NCBI GenBank assembly: GCA_013398615.1
Contig: VZSR01003807.1
Location: 43,312,707 to 43,376,706, forward strand
Direction of reading: 5' to 3'
DNA: 64,000 nucleotides
Origin: Brachypodius melanocephalos
Lineage: Eukaryota > Chordata > Aves > Passeriformes > Pycnonotidae
A model generated the notes under the pieces. That model was not told the DNA's origin. It ran no database searches and was given only the letters and a program-made list of their open reading frames with translations. Both the position numbers and the translations under genes were made by a program. Positions 40,901 through 54,650 of the stretch are shown one piece after another (the first letter of the stretch is position 1; every line of letters starts with the position of its first letter).

Positions 40901-43900
40901 GTCAGAAAAAAAGTAACACCTGACCCTTGGAAGCAATAATAAAACAATAGCTCATGTTTCATGTGATTATTCCTCCTCCACAGACACACAGACTCATTAA
41001 TCCGTGTTAGACAGACGGTTTTTTCGGTTTCACCTGAAAAATGAAAGCACCTAAGAACGGCAACACAAAACATATCTGAGAAAATCCATGCTCACTGAAA
41101 TTCCTATGGAAATGTGGAAGCTGCATTATCTTTGTTGCAGGTAAGAAATGACACTCGATGATAAGGTTTCAATGCCAGGTCCCCAAAGTTAGGGAATACG
41201 TGTGTGTCAGAGACTGAATTAGGGCTGTTGCATAATTCTGATTATTTCTTTGCATTTCTGCCTTCCCTGTTTATCTCAGACATCCCCAAGGAGTGTCCTG
41301 GTGGGTACCACAGCTGCTGTAAGTGCCCCCAGCTTCTGGCCAGCAGTGCACAGCCACTGGCAGGCAGGGCATGACAGCGTGGAGGGAGTGCACCCTGCCT
41401 ACAGCCAGCAGGCTCTCAGAGGCCTTTGCTGCTGGGGGCTGGTAAATCTTCCATGAGCACCCATGGGCAGAGCTTTCCACAGTGTCTGACACTCAAGGAT
41501 GCCTTCCCAAGGACAGAGAAGTGCATATCCCTGGCATGAGTGTGATCAGACCCCAGACCCCAAGTGTCTGCCAGAAAGCATGAAAAACCTTGTCAAGAAA
41601 CTGTGTTTGCAATGAGCTTACTCTTGGAACAGTTGAAGTATATATGTGTATATATATATATTTAATTTTTTTTAAGTCAAAAAGGCAGAATGGGGCTGCT
41701 GGCTGACATGAAAAATGTCATGGGTGATTTGCAAGTAAATAAGACCTGGTCCTTTGGTAATCAGAGATGGTTCAGGGTTGCCCTTACTGCAGGGCATGCC
41801 TTCACTCCTTGCCCCTGTGTGTTGACATGCAGCCCTTTCCTGTGCTTGGATCTGTTTCCAGGTCTCCAGCGAGATGACCCCAGGCTGTGGGTCTGCTGTA
41901 CAAGAGAGCCCCTGCCTCGGCTCATGCAGGCTCCTGCTGGTGACAGAAACCCCCTCGTACATGGGTTCATTGAAACTATCAAGCCAATGCGGTCTTTAAG
42001 TTTTTTGTTAACATCACATTCGAGACTCCCCTCTGCATAGAAGCATAGCTGCCTGTCCTGTAATGACTTGGGAAACGTCATCTTTCTGGTGCCTCAAAAT
42101 CCTTCTTGTCACTCCTGTTAAGGCAAGCTGTGTCTAGGCTGTCTTCTCCACTGCAGTGTTCTTCAGATCAGAAGGATATACATTATGTATGCATTGAATT
42201 AGAGGTTTAAGCTATGTTTAGGATGGTGATTATTCGTTCCTACCATCTCTTTCCAGATTTGCAGGACTGCATAGTCTCAACACACTTGGATATGGTCTAT
42301 TAAAAGTTCTCCTTTATGCTAAGAAGATTTGAAAACTCTGCAGCCTAAGCAAGTAGGCTTCCTGACAAGATTATTTCATATTACGTACACTTGGTTTTAT
42401 CTGAAGCTGACTGTAATTTGTTAAGATACAGTACACAAGGAAATTAAACTATAAACTTTAAAGCATCCATCAATTTCAATTTAATTTGTTTAAAAAAGCT
42501 AAATTATGGGTTAACTCAGAAGGTGATAGAATTCAGAAAGAGAGTACTTGTGATACAAGGAGTCCCTTCATACATTAATTTTCATTTTTGGTGAGATGAA
42601 GTTTGAAATTAGATTCAGATTGCAAATTATAGCTTTGTATGGGCTCCCTATTGCTAGCTCATGAAATACTTAGATTCCTGAGGATGAAGCAATTTTGCTT
42701 CCCATAATAGACTGCAAAAGCCTTATTTCCCACTGGTAAAATAATAGGTCTACAGCTTAAAGTGGGAGCGAGCCATGTCTTTGCTCCTTGACTTGGTCAC
42801 CAACGGGGATACATTAAACTAAAATATATAACTGAAGAAGAAATGGTGATGTAAGGTGGGTTTTTTTAAATTCAAAGCTTATCCTTTTCAGTTCCCCACT
42901 ACAAATAACATTACAGCCTGAATTCTGTGAAGGAGGCAGCTCATGACTTCATGTCATACATATACCTTATTTACCTTTCCCTATACACTGCTAAATTCTT
43001 GCTTTTGTCTCCACAGCACTCACAGACATTGAAGGAGAAAGTATTTTGTCTCCTGGCATAAACTGATGGACTCATTTAGCAGAAAAGATCCATTACATTT
43101 AGGGAAGGCAGAAGAAGTAACACTTATGGCAACAAAGCAGATGTGCAATGATCTGTAACCCTGGAGGTAACATACTAAGTCTATAAATTGTCTTCCTGTG
43201 GTCTCTTAAACATCCATGGTTGTATTAATCTGTTATTTTCCCCCTTCTAGGAGCTGCAGGGAGGAAGGCTGTGTGGAATTCCACCTCAGCAGATGCTGGC
43301 AAGGTCCAGGTCCTTAATTAGGCAGAGTCCATGAGCTGAAATCATGATCAAACAAAGCCTAAATACCAAATGAAACCATTCTGCTGTCTTCTGCAGCTTA
43401 AAGTAAAATGGGTACAGTGTATGTATAGAAAACCAAAATTTACTGAGAAAATTTCCCAGAAGAAGAATGGAACAGATTAAAAAAAAAATTATGGTGAAAT
43501 TCTCCAGAAATGTGGAAAACAACTGGAGAAGGTTTGACTTTGGTGTCTGATGCAGAAAAATACTACAGATGCTAAAAGACTACAGTTGTGACTATTTCTG
43601 GTTCTGAAGCATTTTGTGGTTTTAATAGCTTGCAATTAACTCAGACTGATAATGAAATTGTGTTACTGCATTTAAAAAAAGAGGAATAGTGGTGAAATTA
43701 ACTGTCAGATTTGCTTCCGGTCTACAAAACAGACTTTGTGTCAGATTTGTGATTGTGTATCACTTCTTACAATTTTAGCAATTTATATTCCTGAGCAGAG
43801 ACATCAGGATGGGGAACTGGAACAAAAGATTTAAAGGAAAATTCCAGCAAGACACGGGATTAATCCTTAACAGAACAAGTCTAGATTTTTCTAAGTAAAA

Positions 43901-45325
43901 TTGAAGTCTAGTCTGGTATGAAACCTTCAAAAACTGTTACCTCTTTGACAGCCAAGAGTCATACACCTTAATAAAAAGGAGGTAAATCCTGAAGCTGGAA
44001 CCTTCAGAAATCCAGACGTCCTTTAGCCAATGCCATGAGCTATGGGAAGGTCTGACCTTTGGAAAGTAATGCAAGAATTACTGAAAGCAAATGGAATTTT
44101 AATTCTTTTTTTTAACTGAGTAAAACCAACGTGGTGCTAAAAGCAGTGATATGAATGTTAAAAGAAATACAGGGAATAGAAGGCAAATGGCTAAAGTTCA
44201 GGATGGAGGTTGAGAAGTCAAGCATCTCTGAAGTGGGATGGAAGCTGCAGGTGAAAAAACAGTTAGAAAAAGGCTTAGACACAAGGGAAATGTCTGCATT
44301 CTTCTGATGGAAACATGTCTGTCCCTGTGTCACTTTAAAAGCAGGTCCACATTTGAGAAGCCGGGAACCAGAGACACAAAGAGATGTGGGAATGTATTCC
44401 AGGGAAGAAGGGATCTGCTAGCAGAGTACAGGGCAAACCTGGAAGAAACATCTGCCATGTGATTCCTATCTTTAAAGACATTGTTCTTATGTGAGGGAAA
44501 AGTAAGAAAAGAGGATTGTTTCATTACTCTGGAGACCTCAGAGCTGAAGAATCAGAAATATAATGCTGAATATATGTAAAAAGACCTAATTCTTCATTGA
44601 TGCATGGTATCAGAAGGATTTAAATCAGTATGTGCACAAAAATTTTCCTCCAGCTATAACTCTTGAACAACTGAAAGAAATTGAACGTATTTGTCTGTGC
44701 TTCATGCATCAGGACAGTGGCATTTTCTCACTAGGCATCCTCACTGGACTGCCAGTCAAAGCCAATGAGTCTCCAGCATCCCTTGGTGCCTGTCTGTGGA
44801 AAAACTGAACAAGCCACTAGTAAAAGTAGTCAGTGTAGCCAGAAAGCTAGAGATAGAAGGTAACACACCAGTACTGAGTAATAGCTGAGATGCCTCAGGG
44901 CATCTGGTCCCTCTGCATAAAGCTGTTTAAAATAAGCAGCTTTCGATGATGTCTCACACCAGAGGAGCAGCTTCTGGATGCACTGTGTGGGCAATGACAG
45001 GAGTTCCCAAATGGCATGTACACTCATGGACAGGCCACTGTACTGAGCCCTTCAATGTCCCTCTGGGAACCCAGACATTCACTATGCCTGGGAACACATT
45101 CACGCAGACATCTGCACTTTGATGTGGTAGCCTTGAGTTACATTCTGCACTTGGTGTCCCGTATATAACATATATGGGAAAAAGGGAAACACAGTAAGAT
45201 GCATGGGGAACTCGTGGGGCATTTAAGACCATGTCTAGTAAAATGACTTTACAGGACAGGAAACATGTCATGGTTCCTCCAAGTGGTGAAACAAGTGTGG
45301 ACGCCCAGAGCAAATCAGCCCTTGA
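34949..45325. other. Repeat-poor non-coding stretch
   Basis: Ten kilobases with no recognised gene or large repeat. Small items: a possible 40-bp LINE scrap near 35250-35290 (tggaaagaactcaaagaaag) too short to call; a T/TTG-rich tract at 38336-38397; a TA run at 41639-41661; GC-richer patches at 36600-36850, 41240-41480 and 41760-41990 with overlapping open frames on both strands. The plus-strand frame 39858-40088 has even amino-acid composition but no recognised family. Confidence 0.5.
41639..41661. repeat. (TA)n dinucleotide repeat, imperfect
   Basis: TATATGTGTATATATATATA followed by a T-rich run. It is a simple repeat. Confidence 0.9.
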
Positions 45326-45904
45326 TGACTGCCAGTACTGCTAACATCCAATTAGTGAGAAATACCTCTGCCTGAATTAAGGTGCAAAAGAGAGCATTTG
45401 CCAATGTCAACAATAGGGATTTTTTTAAACAATAAATGTGAGGCAGAGAGATAGAAAGAAATAGAATGGAGAAGAGAGAGGGAGGCAGTGGGGAGGGAGG
45501 GAGGCCAAGCAGAAGATAGTCACCACCCATGGATCCAGCAGCATCCCATTTATCCTTCTGTACCCTGGCCGTCCCAGTGGTGGGGGTCCAGGAGCTGTTG
45601 TTCTGGGAGTATCACCTTTATGCAATCCAAGTTCTGGGTATCCACAGGGTGATCTCAGATGCCATTCCCATAACCTGGGGTGATCTTTGACTGATGGTAT
45701 TTGTATAAGCAGTTGCTTCCTTCCCCACAGTTTAGTCAGTGGGAATTTTGGTCAGATGAGTTAAGCAGGTTGTGCTAAACAGATATCACCTCTGTCAGGC
45801 CTGGAATTAGTGCTCTCCTGTCACAAATTCCTCCCTTCTGTGCTCATCTCAAGTTCCCACTGTGGTGGCTTATCTTAAGGCAAGTTCCTTCTGTGGTCTT
45901 GACA
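45326..45904 (-). mobile_element. Probable solo LTR of an endogenous retrovirus (ERVL-like?)
   Basis: Read on the minus strand, a 579-bp block begins TGTCAAGACC at 45904 and ends ...GGCAGTCA at 45326, giving the TG...CA ends expected of an LTR. In between are a TATA-like 'gcataaagg' around 45633, a 'gctggatccatgggtggtga' phrase, a long pyrimidine-rich CTCCCTCTCTC region, and a 'tttattgtttaaaaaaatcc' stretch that looks like a decayed AATAAA polyadenylation signal. This layout is what I know from songbird ERV LTRs. No gag, pol or env sequence adjoins it, so it would be a solo LTR left by recombination. I could not match a target-site duplication at these boundaries, so the ends are approximate. 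Family assignment is tentative. Confidence 0.5.
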
Positions 45905-46477
45905 GTGTTTGAGACAGGGAATTGTGCTTTTTAAGTCCTATAAGTGGCAGGTGATGACTCTGATGTGCAGCTTCTTGTGAAAAGTGAAAGAAAATGGTGG
46001 AAGAATTTAGAGCTGGAAAGCACCAGAAAGTTGTACATGAATGCCTCCATGCAGAATATTTTCACATCCTCTTGCAGCTGTGAGGTCAAAACTGAAGACT
46101 GGTGGTTAATGTGTTGTAAGTTCTGCCACAAATAGGCTGTTGGCATGTCCAAGGAGGAGATCTTGGATTTGTTCTGTAGGTTTTCATGCTTTTTTTACGT
46201 GAGCCATGTGTTGCTGAAACTGATCATAAACAGTTAGTGCCAGTACCAAAAAGAAAGCAACACCAGTTCAAGATCTGAGGAAAAAGGGATTTTTTTTTTT
46301 TTCCTGGAACTAACATACTTTTGACCACACATCTGCCGTCTCAGAGAAGGAGAACTAGAAATTATACAAAAATGGGCAGAAAGGTACCAAGTGACTTCCA
46401 CAGGAGGAGCAGTTAAACAACCAAGAACTCCTGGAATCATGAATATAGTTGAGGACTTAAGAAGAAAATGACTGTTC
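45905..46477. other. Unique non-coding sequence
   Basis: Nothing recognised between the LTR-like block and the next CR1, apart from a T run at 46289-46302. Confidence 0.55.
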
Positions 46478-46960
46478 ATAAAATCATAATAGTTTAGGTT
46501 GGAAGGGATTTCTAAAGTCATCAAGTCCAAGTCCTTAGCCAAACCACATCCAGACAGACAGTGTTGTTCAGGGAGTTTCCCAGCTAAGAGCTGAAACCTC
46601 CAAAGATGGAGACTCCACAATTTTGCTGTGCAACCTGGTCCAGTGTTTGACCACTCTCATGATGAACATCCCTTGTTCCAGCTTTTTATCATTGCCTCCT
46701 GACTTGCTACCATGAACTCTCCAGGAGACTCTGTCTCTGTCTTCTGTACCCTTCCATGAGGTTTGGTCATGTCACAGATGCTCCACTTTCTTAAACATCT
46801 TAATGACCCTTCATTCAACTCTTTCCAATTCATCCATGTCTCCCTTCTACTGTAGAGCCCAGAACTGGACACAGCATTCCAGGTGTGGCATCACCAGTTC
46901 TGAGCAGAGGTGAAGGATCAGCTCCCTTGACCTGCTGGCTGACTCTTGGTTAAAGAGTGC
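46478..46960 (-). mobile_element. CR1 LINE, 3' end (minus strand)
   Basis: The reversed CR1 tail starts at about 46478 (aaaatcataatagtttaggt) and continues 'tggaagggatttctaaagtc'. It includes 'ggagactccacaattttgct', 'ctcatgatgaacatcccttg', and the ORF2-end phrase 'cagaactggacacagcattc' near 46860. Similarity fades after about 46955. It is roughly 480 bp and more diverged than the copy at 651. The terminal repeat is largely lost (ATCATAAT). The subfamily appears different from the 651-1285 copy. It is non-coding. Confidence 0.9.
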
Positions 46961-49900
46961 TGTCTCCATTACCACACTCAACAAGAGAGCACCATTGTAA
47001 TACTCATGCAGCTGCATCAATGCAAGCACAAGGAAGTTCTTTTTCACAAGCCACACAATATAACTGTGAAACTAAACACTACAATCTATTTTAGAAGCCA
47101 AAAGTATAAATTTGTTTAGAAAAGGACTGAATAGTGAAGTAGTTTAACATCAGACAAATACAGGTCCAAATAAGCCACTGTCCTTTCATCCTCCCCTTTT
47201 GGTCAGAGACGACTGAAGGCAGAGACCTTGTGCTGAGATAACAATTATTGAAAGCAAGCAGCAATCAAATAAGAATGCACCATGCCAGCAGCAATATTTA
47301 TAACAGAAGTATACAAAAAGAGGAGGTGTTTTACTCAGAAAAAAGAGTTAGCTACCTCAGCTTAGTTCCTCATGGACATCGGAACAAAGGCAAGTTGGTG
47401 GGCACATTTGCCAGCCAATAGTGTTTGTTGTTTTTGGAGCTGTGTTCTCCGAGAACCAGGAAGGCACAGACAGTGATGAGAGAGGGCAGGGTCTGTAGGT
47501 GCTGATCCCTGCAACCCCTTGGAGGAAGAGAGGGAAACAAAATGACACACTTCCAGGGTGAGCTCAGCTCTTCTTCACCCTGAAGCTGCACCCCCATCAA
47601 TGATGTGGGTGGTATAGAATAGCAACCTATAGCCACATCCATATGCTCCATCCCTGCTCTGCAACCAGAACAGATGGGGTTTTTGCCTATTGTTGCCTAC
47701 TAAACATCATAATTCAGACACAAGCTCCAGCCCAGGATGCTGCTAAACTGTCAGGGGGAAGGAACACACCTCCCTGCTGCCTTTTCTCTTCACAATTGTT
47801 GTATTTCATCACCCTCACTGAATTACCATGGAAGGATGAGCTAACGTCTAGCCTGAAAACAGTGAGATCTCATTGAACTGGGGAATAATAAAGCCCAGGT
47901 GTATCGGCTGGGGTCAGAGGTTCTGTAGGAAGTGACAGGAGGAAGGTGCTGAATGGAGCATGTCTGACAGCACCACCACCCCTTGGAGGTGTTCAGTGAT
48001 GCTTTCCTAGAGGCATGAAAATAAAGGGCCACAAAAATAGCTCCAGAGTTGACAGGTACAAGTTGTATATTTTTATTTCCCTGTATGGCTGACTGCATAG
48101 GGCTTTAAAAGGAATATGAACACCAACAGGGTGAGAGGAAGAGGGCAGCCAGACTCTGGAGAAATTACACTTCTATGCATTCATCTATGTTAAGATATTC
48201 TTCATAATACTAAAATATGTATAGTGAGGGGCCCTCCAACACACACTGTGAAAAAATATGCAGCATCCCCGAATGCTTTGGCAAAATGTGCTGCTGGAGG
48301 CAGGAAGGTAGACTGGCTGGTGGCTGCTCTGACATCCTGGGATAGGAAAATTCTTACACAAATAGAATACAAATTAGGGAGGATTTGGGAAAGACAGACA
48401 CAAGCGCTTGACACAAATGCAGTGGAGCCAACACTTGAGCCAAACAATGTTCAAGTCAGTCTGATTTTGTAAAAAAATCCTCAAACCTGTCTGGTCCCAG
48501 CCAAAACATGGATGGCTGGTTGCCAATGCTGTTGTAGGATGAGACTGTAGAGGGTGATTTAGGCTTTTTAAGGTGTCTGGGGTAGCATATTCCCAGACCT
48601 TTTATCAATGTACAAAGAAGCTTTGAAAAGGAGACAGAATTTGTGTTGAATGGCAGATGTTAAGGTGTTATAAAATAATTCTTTGAGGAAAACGTGGAAG
48701 TTATTATTTCCATCTTTTGTATCAGTCTTAGATGAACAGTAATATAGAAAGAGTTGCTTAAGTTTATTGCATGTGACAAAGGCAAGAGGTCAAGACATGT
48801 ATTTAATCCTGGACTGGTAACACTGGGGGGAAAAAAAATCAAGTCCATTGTGCACAGTACATTTACTTGTGCTTTTGGAAAAATATAACCCAGTTGTCCA
48901 AGAACTGCTTCCCTGTGTTTCTGCTAGGGCTCAGCTAGCCAATATTAGCTGCTTGGGCCACAGGTTAGAGACAAAACAAAAACTCAGAATAATTGCAATT
49001 TTTAGAAATAACAAGAATCTGTTATGCCCCGATTCGAGGGAAAGTGAGAAACAAAACTGCCGCTCACTCAGGCTGGGCACAGAGCCTTTCCCACGGAGTA
49101 GCCTCAGGGAGCAGAGCATAGTCAGAATCCAGTGCCTATCCTTGTGGCTATACTTCTTCTTAGAAGCAGGGAAGCACCAGTTGTCCTCTCTTGTGTTTCA
49201 GGCAACAGAAAATTGAGAACAAGGATATGTGCCAGTTGGAAACAAATGCCAGAGCCTCAAGAAACCTGAAGAAATAAAATGCAAAAGAAAAACGTGGAAT
49301 CCCAGAAAAGCCCATCTCTTCCATCTCTTCCTCAGAACGAAACTGTGCAGAACCACTGTGGGAACTAGGGGTCACAGGGAACAGCAGTCTCCCCATCACC
49401 TGTGAGGCTGCTGACCATACTATGGAGAAATGGTTGTTACCTTTTTCCAGTCCCAAAGGGAAAGAATTAACAGGTGTGAAATTGCACATTTTGTTGCAAA
49501 TAACTCACAAAGCCTCCTCAGGCTAGTACAGAGAGCAAACATATAATTCAATCCAAGAAAATAGCAATACCAATTGCTGCCCTGATGCCATGCAGAGCCA
49601 AAGAAGAATTTTTAAACAAAACTTTACAAAAGATGATAACAACAATTTTGCAGTTCTTCCAAAACCATGGGAGAAACCAAAATATCATGTGTTAAAAAAT
49701 GGAAAAACGTGAACCCTGACGAAAGGTACTCCACGTCAGAAGGCTTTTTTTATTTTTGTTGTTGTCTTGATTGCATATAAATTCCTTCTCTCTGTGTTAA
49801 CCAGTTTGTCCTATTTTACTTACATACACTTCACCTCCTCTTGTTTTGATGTGCCAATGCTCCTCAGCCTGAAAGGAGGAAGGCACAATTAACAGAGCTG

Positions 49901-52900
49901 AACCTTAACATGCAGCTATCTCTCCCTAAGTCTCAGGTCTTGTACTGAGGCACTGTGCCTTTGATTCCAAGCAGAATCACAATGCAGGTGACCTCTAAGG
50001 AGTGAAGATGTCAGGGGTGCAGAGTTTTCCTCAAGGATAAGGACCACGATGCTACTCCAAGTCCTGGAAGCATTCCCTTTTCCTGGCTTAATCTGCATTT
50101 CAGCTCCAGGCCAGGTCTGTTTGTTACTCACAGCAGACCTCTACAGAGCGGACAACCAGGTTAAACTGCAGCAGACAGCTTTCAGGAGCTGAGCTAGGTT
50201 TTTTAAGGCTTACTGAAGTATCTCTACATTACAATGCAAACTGCACTGTGGATATAGTTTGACTCGCTTTATTTACACGTATCCCTGATCTTGAGAAGAA
50301 GAAGCCAGAAGGCATGCAAGGCAATTCTTCTTGCAGGAATTGTACCAAAAAGAAAATCCCTACTTCCCAGGGGTCAACTTTGCTTTAGGGACAGATGCAA
50401 ATCAGCAGCTCCAGCAGAGACCAAACTATTTTGCTGCTCATGCAATTTCCTCTCCCTCTAAGCTGATTCTGCATAAAACCATCGCATAACTTGAAACTCA
50501 CGGTCTTATGAACAATAACTTGAAGACTGCATTTAAGAAAAGTGTGTGATGCCTAGCATAATAATATATTTATTCATGAGCTATCTAATAACTGAGGATG
50601 CATATTTTATCATAATGCTCTGATACGGAAAAAAAAACACTCTTTGTAGTTCTGCACTGTTTTGCTTGCTTTGGTATATTGATAGGGCTAATGACCACAG
50701 TTTGTGCCTTCTTTGCTAGGCACAGAAAATCCCTGCCTTGATAACGTTGTGCTGTGACAGAACGATAAGAATTAGGGCTGTGTGCCAGAGAGCCTGGTTC
50801 CTCAGCAGAGTGACGTTGAACTGCAGCACCAGAGCAGCAGAGAAGTGTGGGGTCCCTAGAGCCCCAAAGAGCAGGCAGTGGGGCTCTGCCAGGGAGCAGC
50901 CAAAACCATGGACAAAGCAGAGGATCATAGACAAAACCCAGGAGTGACATAAGGTTGGAATACATGTATACATGCAAGCTGCTCAGGGCTAGGGGAAATC
51001 TGACTGTAGCAATTATACTGAAAAAACCTCACACTCTTTCTATAATCCTGTGATAGTTCTCCTCTTTTGGATTAAGGCTGTTACATGTACAGTCTTAATT
51101 GTACCTGTACAATTTGAATGAGGACAGTGGACCATTTCTGTTCATGTAAAACATGTAAGAATGGGCCAAGCATAGTATGTAATTTCCCAAGAAAATTATC
51201 ACTGGAGGAAAATTTACATGTTTATGATGCGTTTAATTTCTACATCATTAAATTCTTTGCTAGAAATGCTGGGATTTACCTTAACACCCCAGGGATCAAA
51301 GACATTTTGCCATTGCTCTGAATGGGACTAAGTCAAAAACATTTTAAAATGCCCTAACCTCCTGGAACAGTCATTCCCCCCAGATCAGCATGCAGTGTGC
51401 ACAGAAGCTTGCTTTCAGAGCTGCAGGAGGAAAAAAATCTGCATGATGTATTGATACAAGCTGCACTGTAGGAACAGAGAGACAACAATGGATTAGACTG
51501 GTATATAAAAATACCTTCCCAAAGATTAAGAGAAGTTTTCCTCTGTGCTGGCAGTGAATGAACAGAATTCTCCATCTGCTTTCCCAATAGACAGAAGCAC
51601 CTGAGGTAAAGGTTTATTACAAATATACCCCTTGGGAGACTGATGTTGTGTTTTCTGATGGCCTGTCAGCTTTCTACTTTCCCTTGATTTATTTGAGCTG
51701 TGGTGTATGTCTATCTACGGGGTGCATATTTAGAGAAAGTATCTATTCAATTATTACAGGTAGAGATTTGGCTGCTTGGAGGTACACTCTCTGTTTACTC
51801 CTAAGCATCAGTTTGGATGACAATCTCTCAAAGTCATGGTCCAAAAGAAGCCACAGATGACTCATTCAATTTGAATCTTATCCTTGGTTTCAAGTGCCTG
51901 TATGTCTTACTCCTTATCTAATTAGTCCTGCAAAATCCCAGTGTGTAAACACTAATTGGAAGCATGCAAGGGTAAGTGTCCATGTAAATCCTCCTCTGCA
52001 TTTTTGATGTATCAGGTGCTACAGGCAAATAAATCTGACACCGGAAAAATTCCCAGGAAGTTTTGCCTATACAATCGGAAAAATTGAGCCTGTATGTGTA
52101 AAGAAAAGGTTCTTGTATTAAAGCTAGTTTAGAATAGGAGTCAGGGAAAGTTATGGACAGGCTGAAAATTGCAGGTAGTAAAGGGGGCAAAGTGATAGTA
52201 AAACCACAATTTGTAGACCCTATAATTAGCAGTAGTGGCATAATGGAGACATAAATTAATAAAAATTGTTAGTGGAGTGTCTGGCTCAGGGGACTGATAA
52301 TAAGACTTATTATCTTGTATTTTGAGCTTAGTGTCTCCTGCCAGAGAGTCACTGATTCTGAGAATGCCAGTAGCAAAGATTGCTACTGTCTGTTGAAGAA
52401 TTAGATTACTGTCTCGGTTTGGTGTTTCATGTAAGCTCTGTTGTTTGTTGACTCCAAGAAGTGGCCAAAGGCTCAACGGATGGAAAATGAAAAAAGGAGC
52501 AATCCTTAACAGAGAAACTGTACCTTAACAGAGAAATACATACCTCAATAGGTATGGAATAGATTAAGAGACAATTTTCATACTTTCTATCTATAATAAA
52601 TGTGATTTTAAATATGCAGTTGACATTTCTAGTGCTGTCAGTCAGAGCTTTTGGAGAATTACCAGCAAAACTATGGATATAGCAACAACTAAACATTGGG
52701 AAGTGTAAACCATAAAATTTAAACTCATCATATTTTTAAACATCTGGTTGATGAATTCTAGCATGAAATACTAGAAAAATAAGCTCATGATATTGAGGCA
52801 TAGAGAAGATATATTCTGAAGAACTGTTCCATGTTACTGCCTTCACATTATCAGCTTTGTGCAGGGGTATCTAAGTAATACTAAACTGTATTATAAAGGA

Positions 52901-54119
52901 CATCTACCTATTGACAAGGGCAGCCTGTCTTTTGATTATGAAAAATACATGAGAGTGAGGATACTTCAGTAAGTAGAGAAATTATTTCAATGCATTATGC
53001 AGAAATTATTATGCAGAAAAATTACTGAAAAATGACCTGTGCCAGTGATTTGCTAAAACTTGTGGAGGTACAATAATTTCACATAAAATTCTGTTAAGAA
53101 CCAATTGAAACTAAATTTAATGTGTCCCTACTTCTTATCACAACTTTGGTCAGTGCCTTCTGTGGTATATAAAGCTCTAATATTGTTTCATCTAACATAA
53201 GATAATTCTTATTGCTTTGGCAATACCAGAGATACAGTACTCCTCCTGCAACAGACATAGCTCCAACTCATCGGTCTCATTATATACATTTCCAGCAATC
53301 TTTATTGTAATAAATATTTAATATTTCTTTTCTTTCTCCTACAATTCCCTGTTCTTCCTCATTGCCCTTTGCAAGCTTTGCCTACAGTTCAGGTCTTTAT
53401 GGCCCTAAGTCTGATAACACTTTGTGCTGGACAATTTTTCATTGATTGATACTTGATTTACAGTGGGCTAAATAAAACATAGCCTCAGGCCTTTTGTCTC
53501 GTGATTTCTATCTTTCTCATCACTAACACTTAAAAATGCTATTGGGTGATTTCTGCTGATACATTCAGCTCAGATGCAACACTTTGTCCTCCCCCCAGGC
53601 CTCCTACTTTAAAAAAAAAAGGGAAAATAAAAAAGATGCATTGACTTATCTTCCTATGAAAATGCAAGAATCTGAAGGAGGGGTTTGAGATGCTTTGAGA
53701 GCATTAAGAGCAGTGTTTGTCATCTCAAGTGATAGAAAGAACTTAGTCACTGTGAAATCTACTAACCATAAACCACACAAACTTCACACACATTTTGTGT
53801 TATTAGTATTACAAAGCATTTATATGGTGCCATCCATTTCCACGGCCATTTCTTCCAAGCAGATAAAGCACATTCTCTTCCTTAGACAGACTGCACTCTA
53901 CATAAGTCAAGACAAATATTGTATGTGATAAAAATAGAGGACAAAAGTTCAGGAGGGATTGATGTGTGAGGCAGCTGATAAGGAGAAGAGTGGAAAGGGA
54001 AATGATTAAAGATTGTTGTTTGAGATCCTTTCAAAACTAGGGAGAAGCTGCTGAGAGCCGTGGGCTGCATACATCTTGAAAACCTGCTGATCCAGGGCAA
54101 AGCAGAAAATTTCTCAAAT
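46961..54119. other. Repeat-poor non-coding stretch
   Basis: No gene or interspersed repeat recognised. The plus-strand open frame at 48848-49216 (122 codons) and minus-strand frames at 50585-50977 are within chance lengths and have no recognisable family. A short direct duplication around 'attatgcagaaa' occurs at 52994-53018. Confidence 0.5.
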
Positions 54120-54650
54120 ACTGTGGCTTCAGGATCCATATCCCATGGATGGGGATGACTGTGGGGCTTCCCACACCCAGCTTAACCCAGGCGGTGGGCA
54201 TGGCCATAGCATTTTTGGGACACCTGGTGTTTGTGGGGTACCTTGTGCCATGGCAGCCACCTGGAGATGCTCCAAGTGCTGGTGTTTGTGGGAAGTTTGT
54301 GCCCCAAGGAAAAGCTCGGACCTGAACCCCCTTCTGCAGCCTGGCCCAGGACAGGAACCCACCAACTCACGTTAGGGTCTTCCCCTGGGAAGGGAGGCTG
54401 TACTGTCTGTAGCAAACCACGAAGGGGCAGAGGCAGAGCCCAAACCTGGTGTTGGAGCAGCGGCCCCAGCATGCAGAGGATGCCAGCACGCAGAGGATGC
54501 CAGCCAGGTCCCTCATGCCTGTGCTGCCAAGCACCCCTCAGCTCAGTGGCCCGTGGTGCCCCCAAAACTGGTGCTGCCATACTCACCTGGCTATTGCAGA
54601 GGACACTGCCCCCAGGAAATTCAAGACAGGGCTTCACTGCTCAAGGTCGC
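54120..54650. other. GC-rich block with overlapping open frames on both strands
   Basis: This block is clearly GC-richer than the flanks and carries long open frames on both strands (plus 54231-54662, 143 codons; minus 54182-54637, 151 codons). Long frames on both strands are the expected by-product of few AT-rich stop codons. A 17-bp unit (ccagcatgcagaggatg) is repeated in tandem at 54466-54499 with one change. CpGs are present but sparse, so it is not a classic CpG island. I do not recognise it as a known repeat. It could be a decayed GC-rich mobile element, a lncRNA exon or a local biased-conversion patch. Confidence 0.45.
54466..54499. repeat. 17-bp tandem duplication (2 copies)
   Basis: The unit ccagcatgcagaggatg is followed directly by ccagcacgcagaggatg, one T to C difference. 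It sits inside the GC-rich block. Confidence 0.9.
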
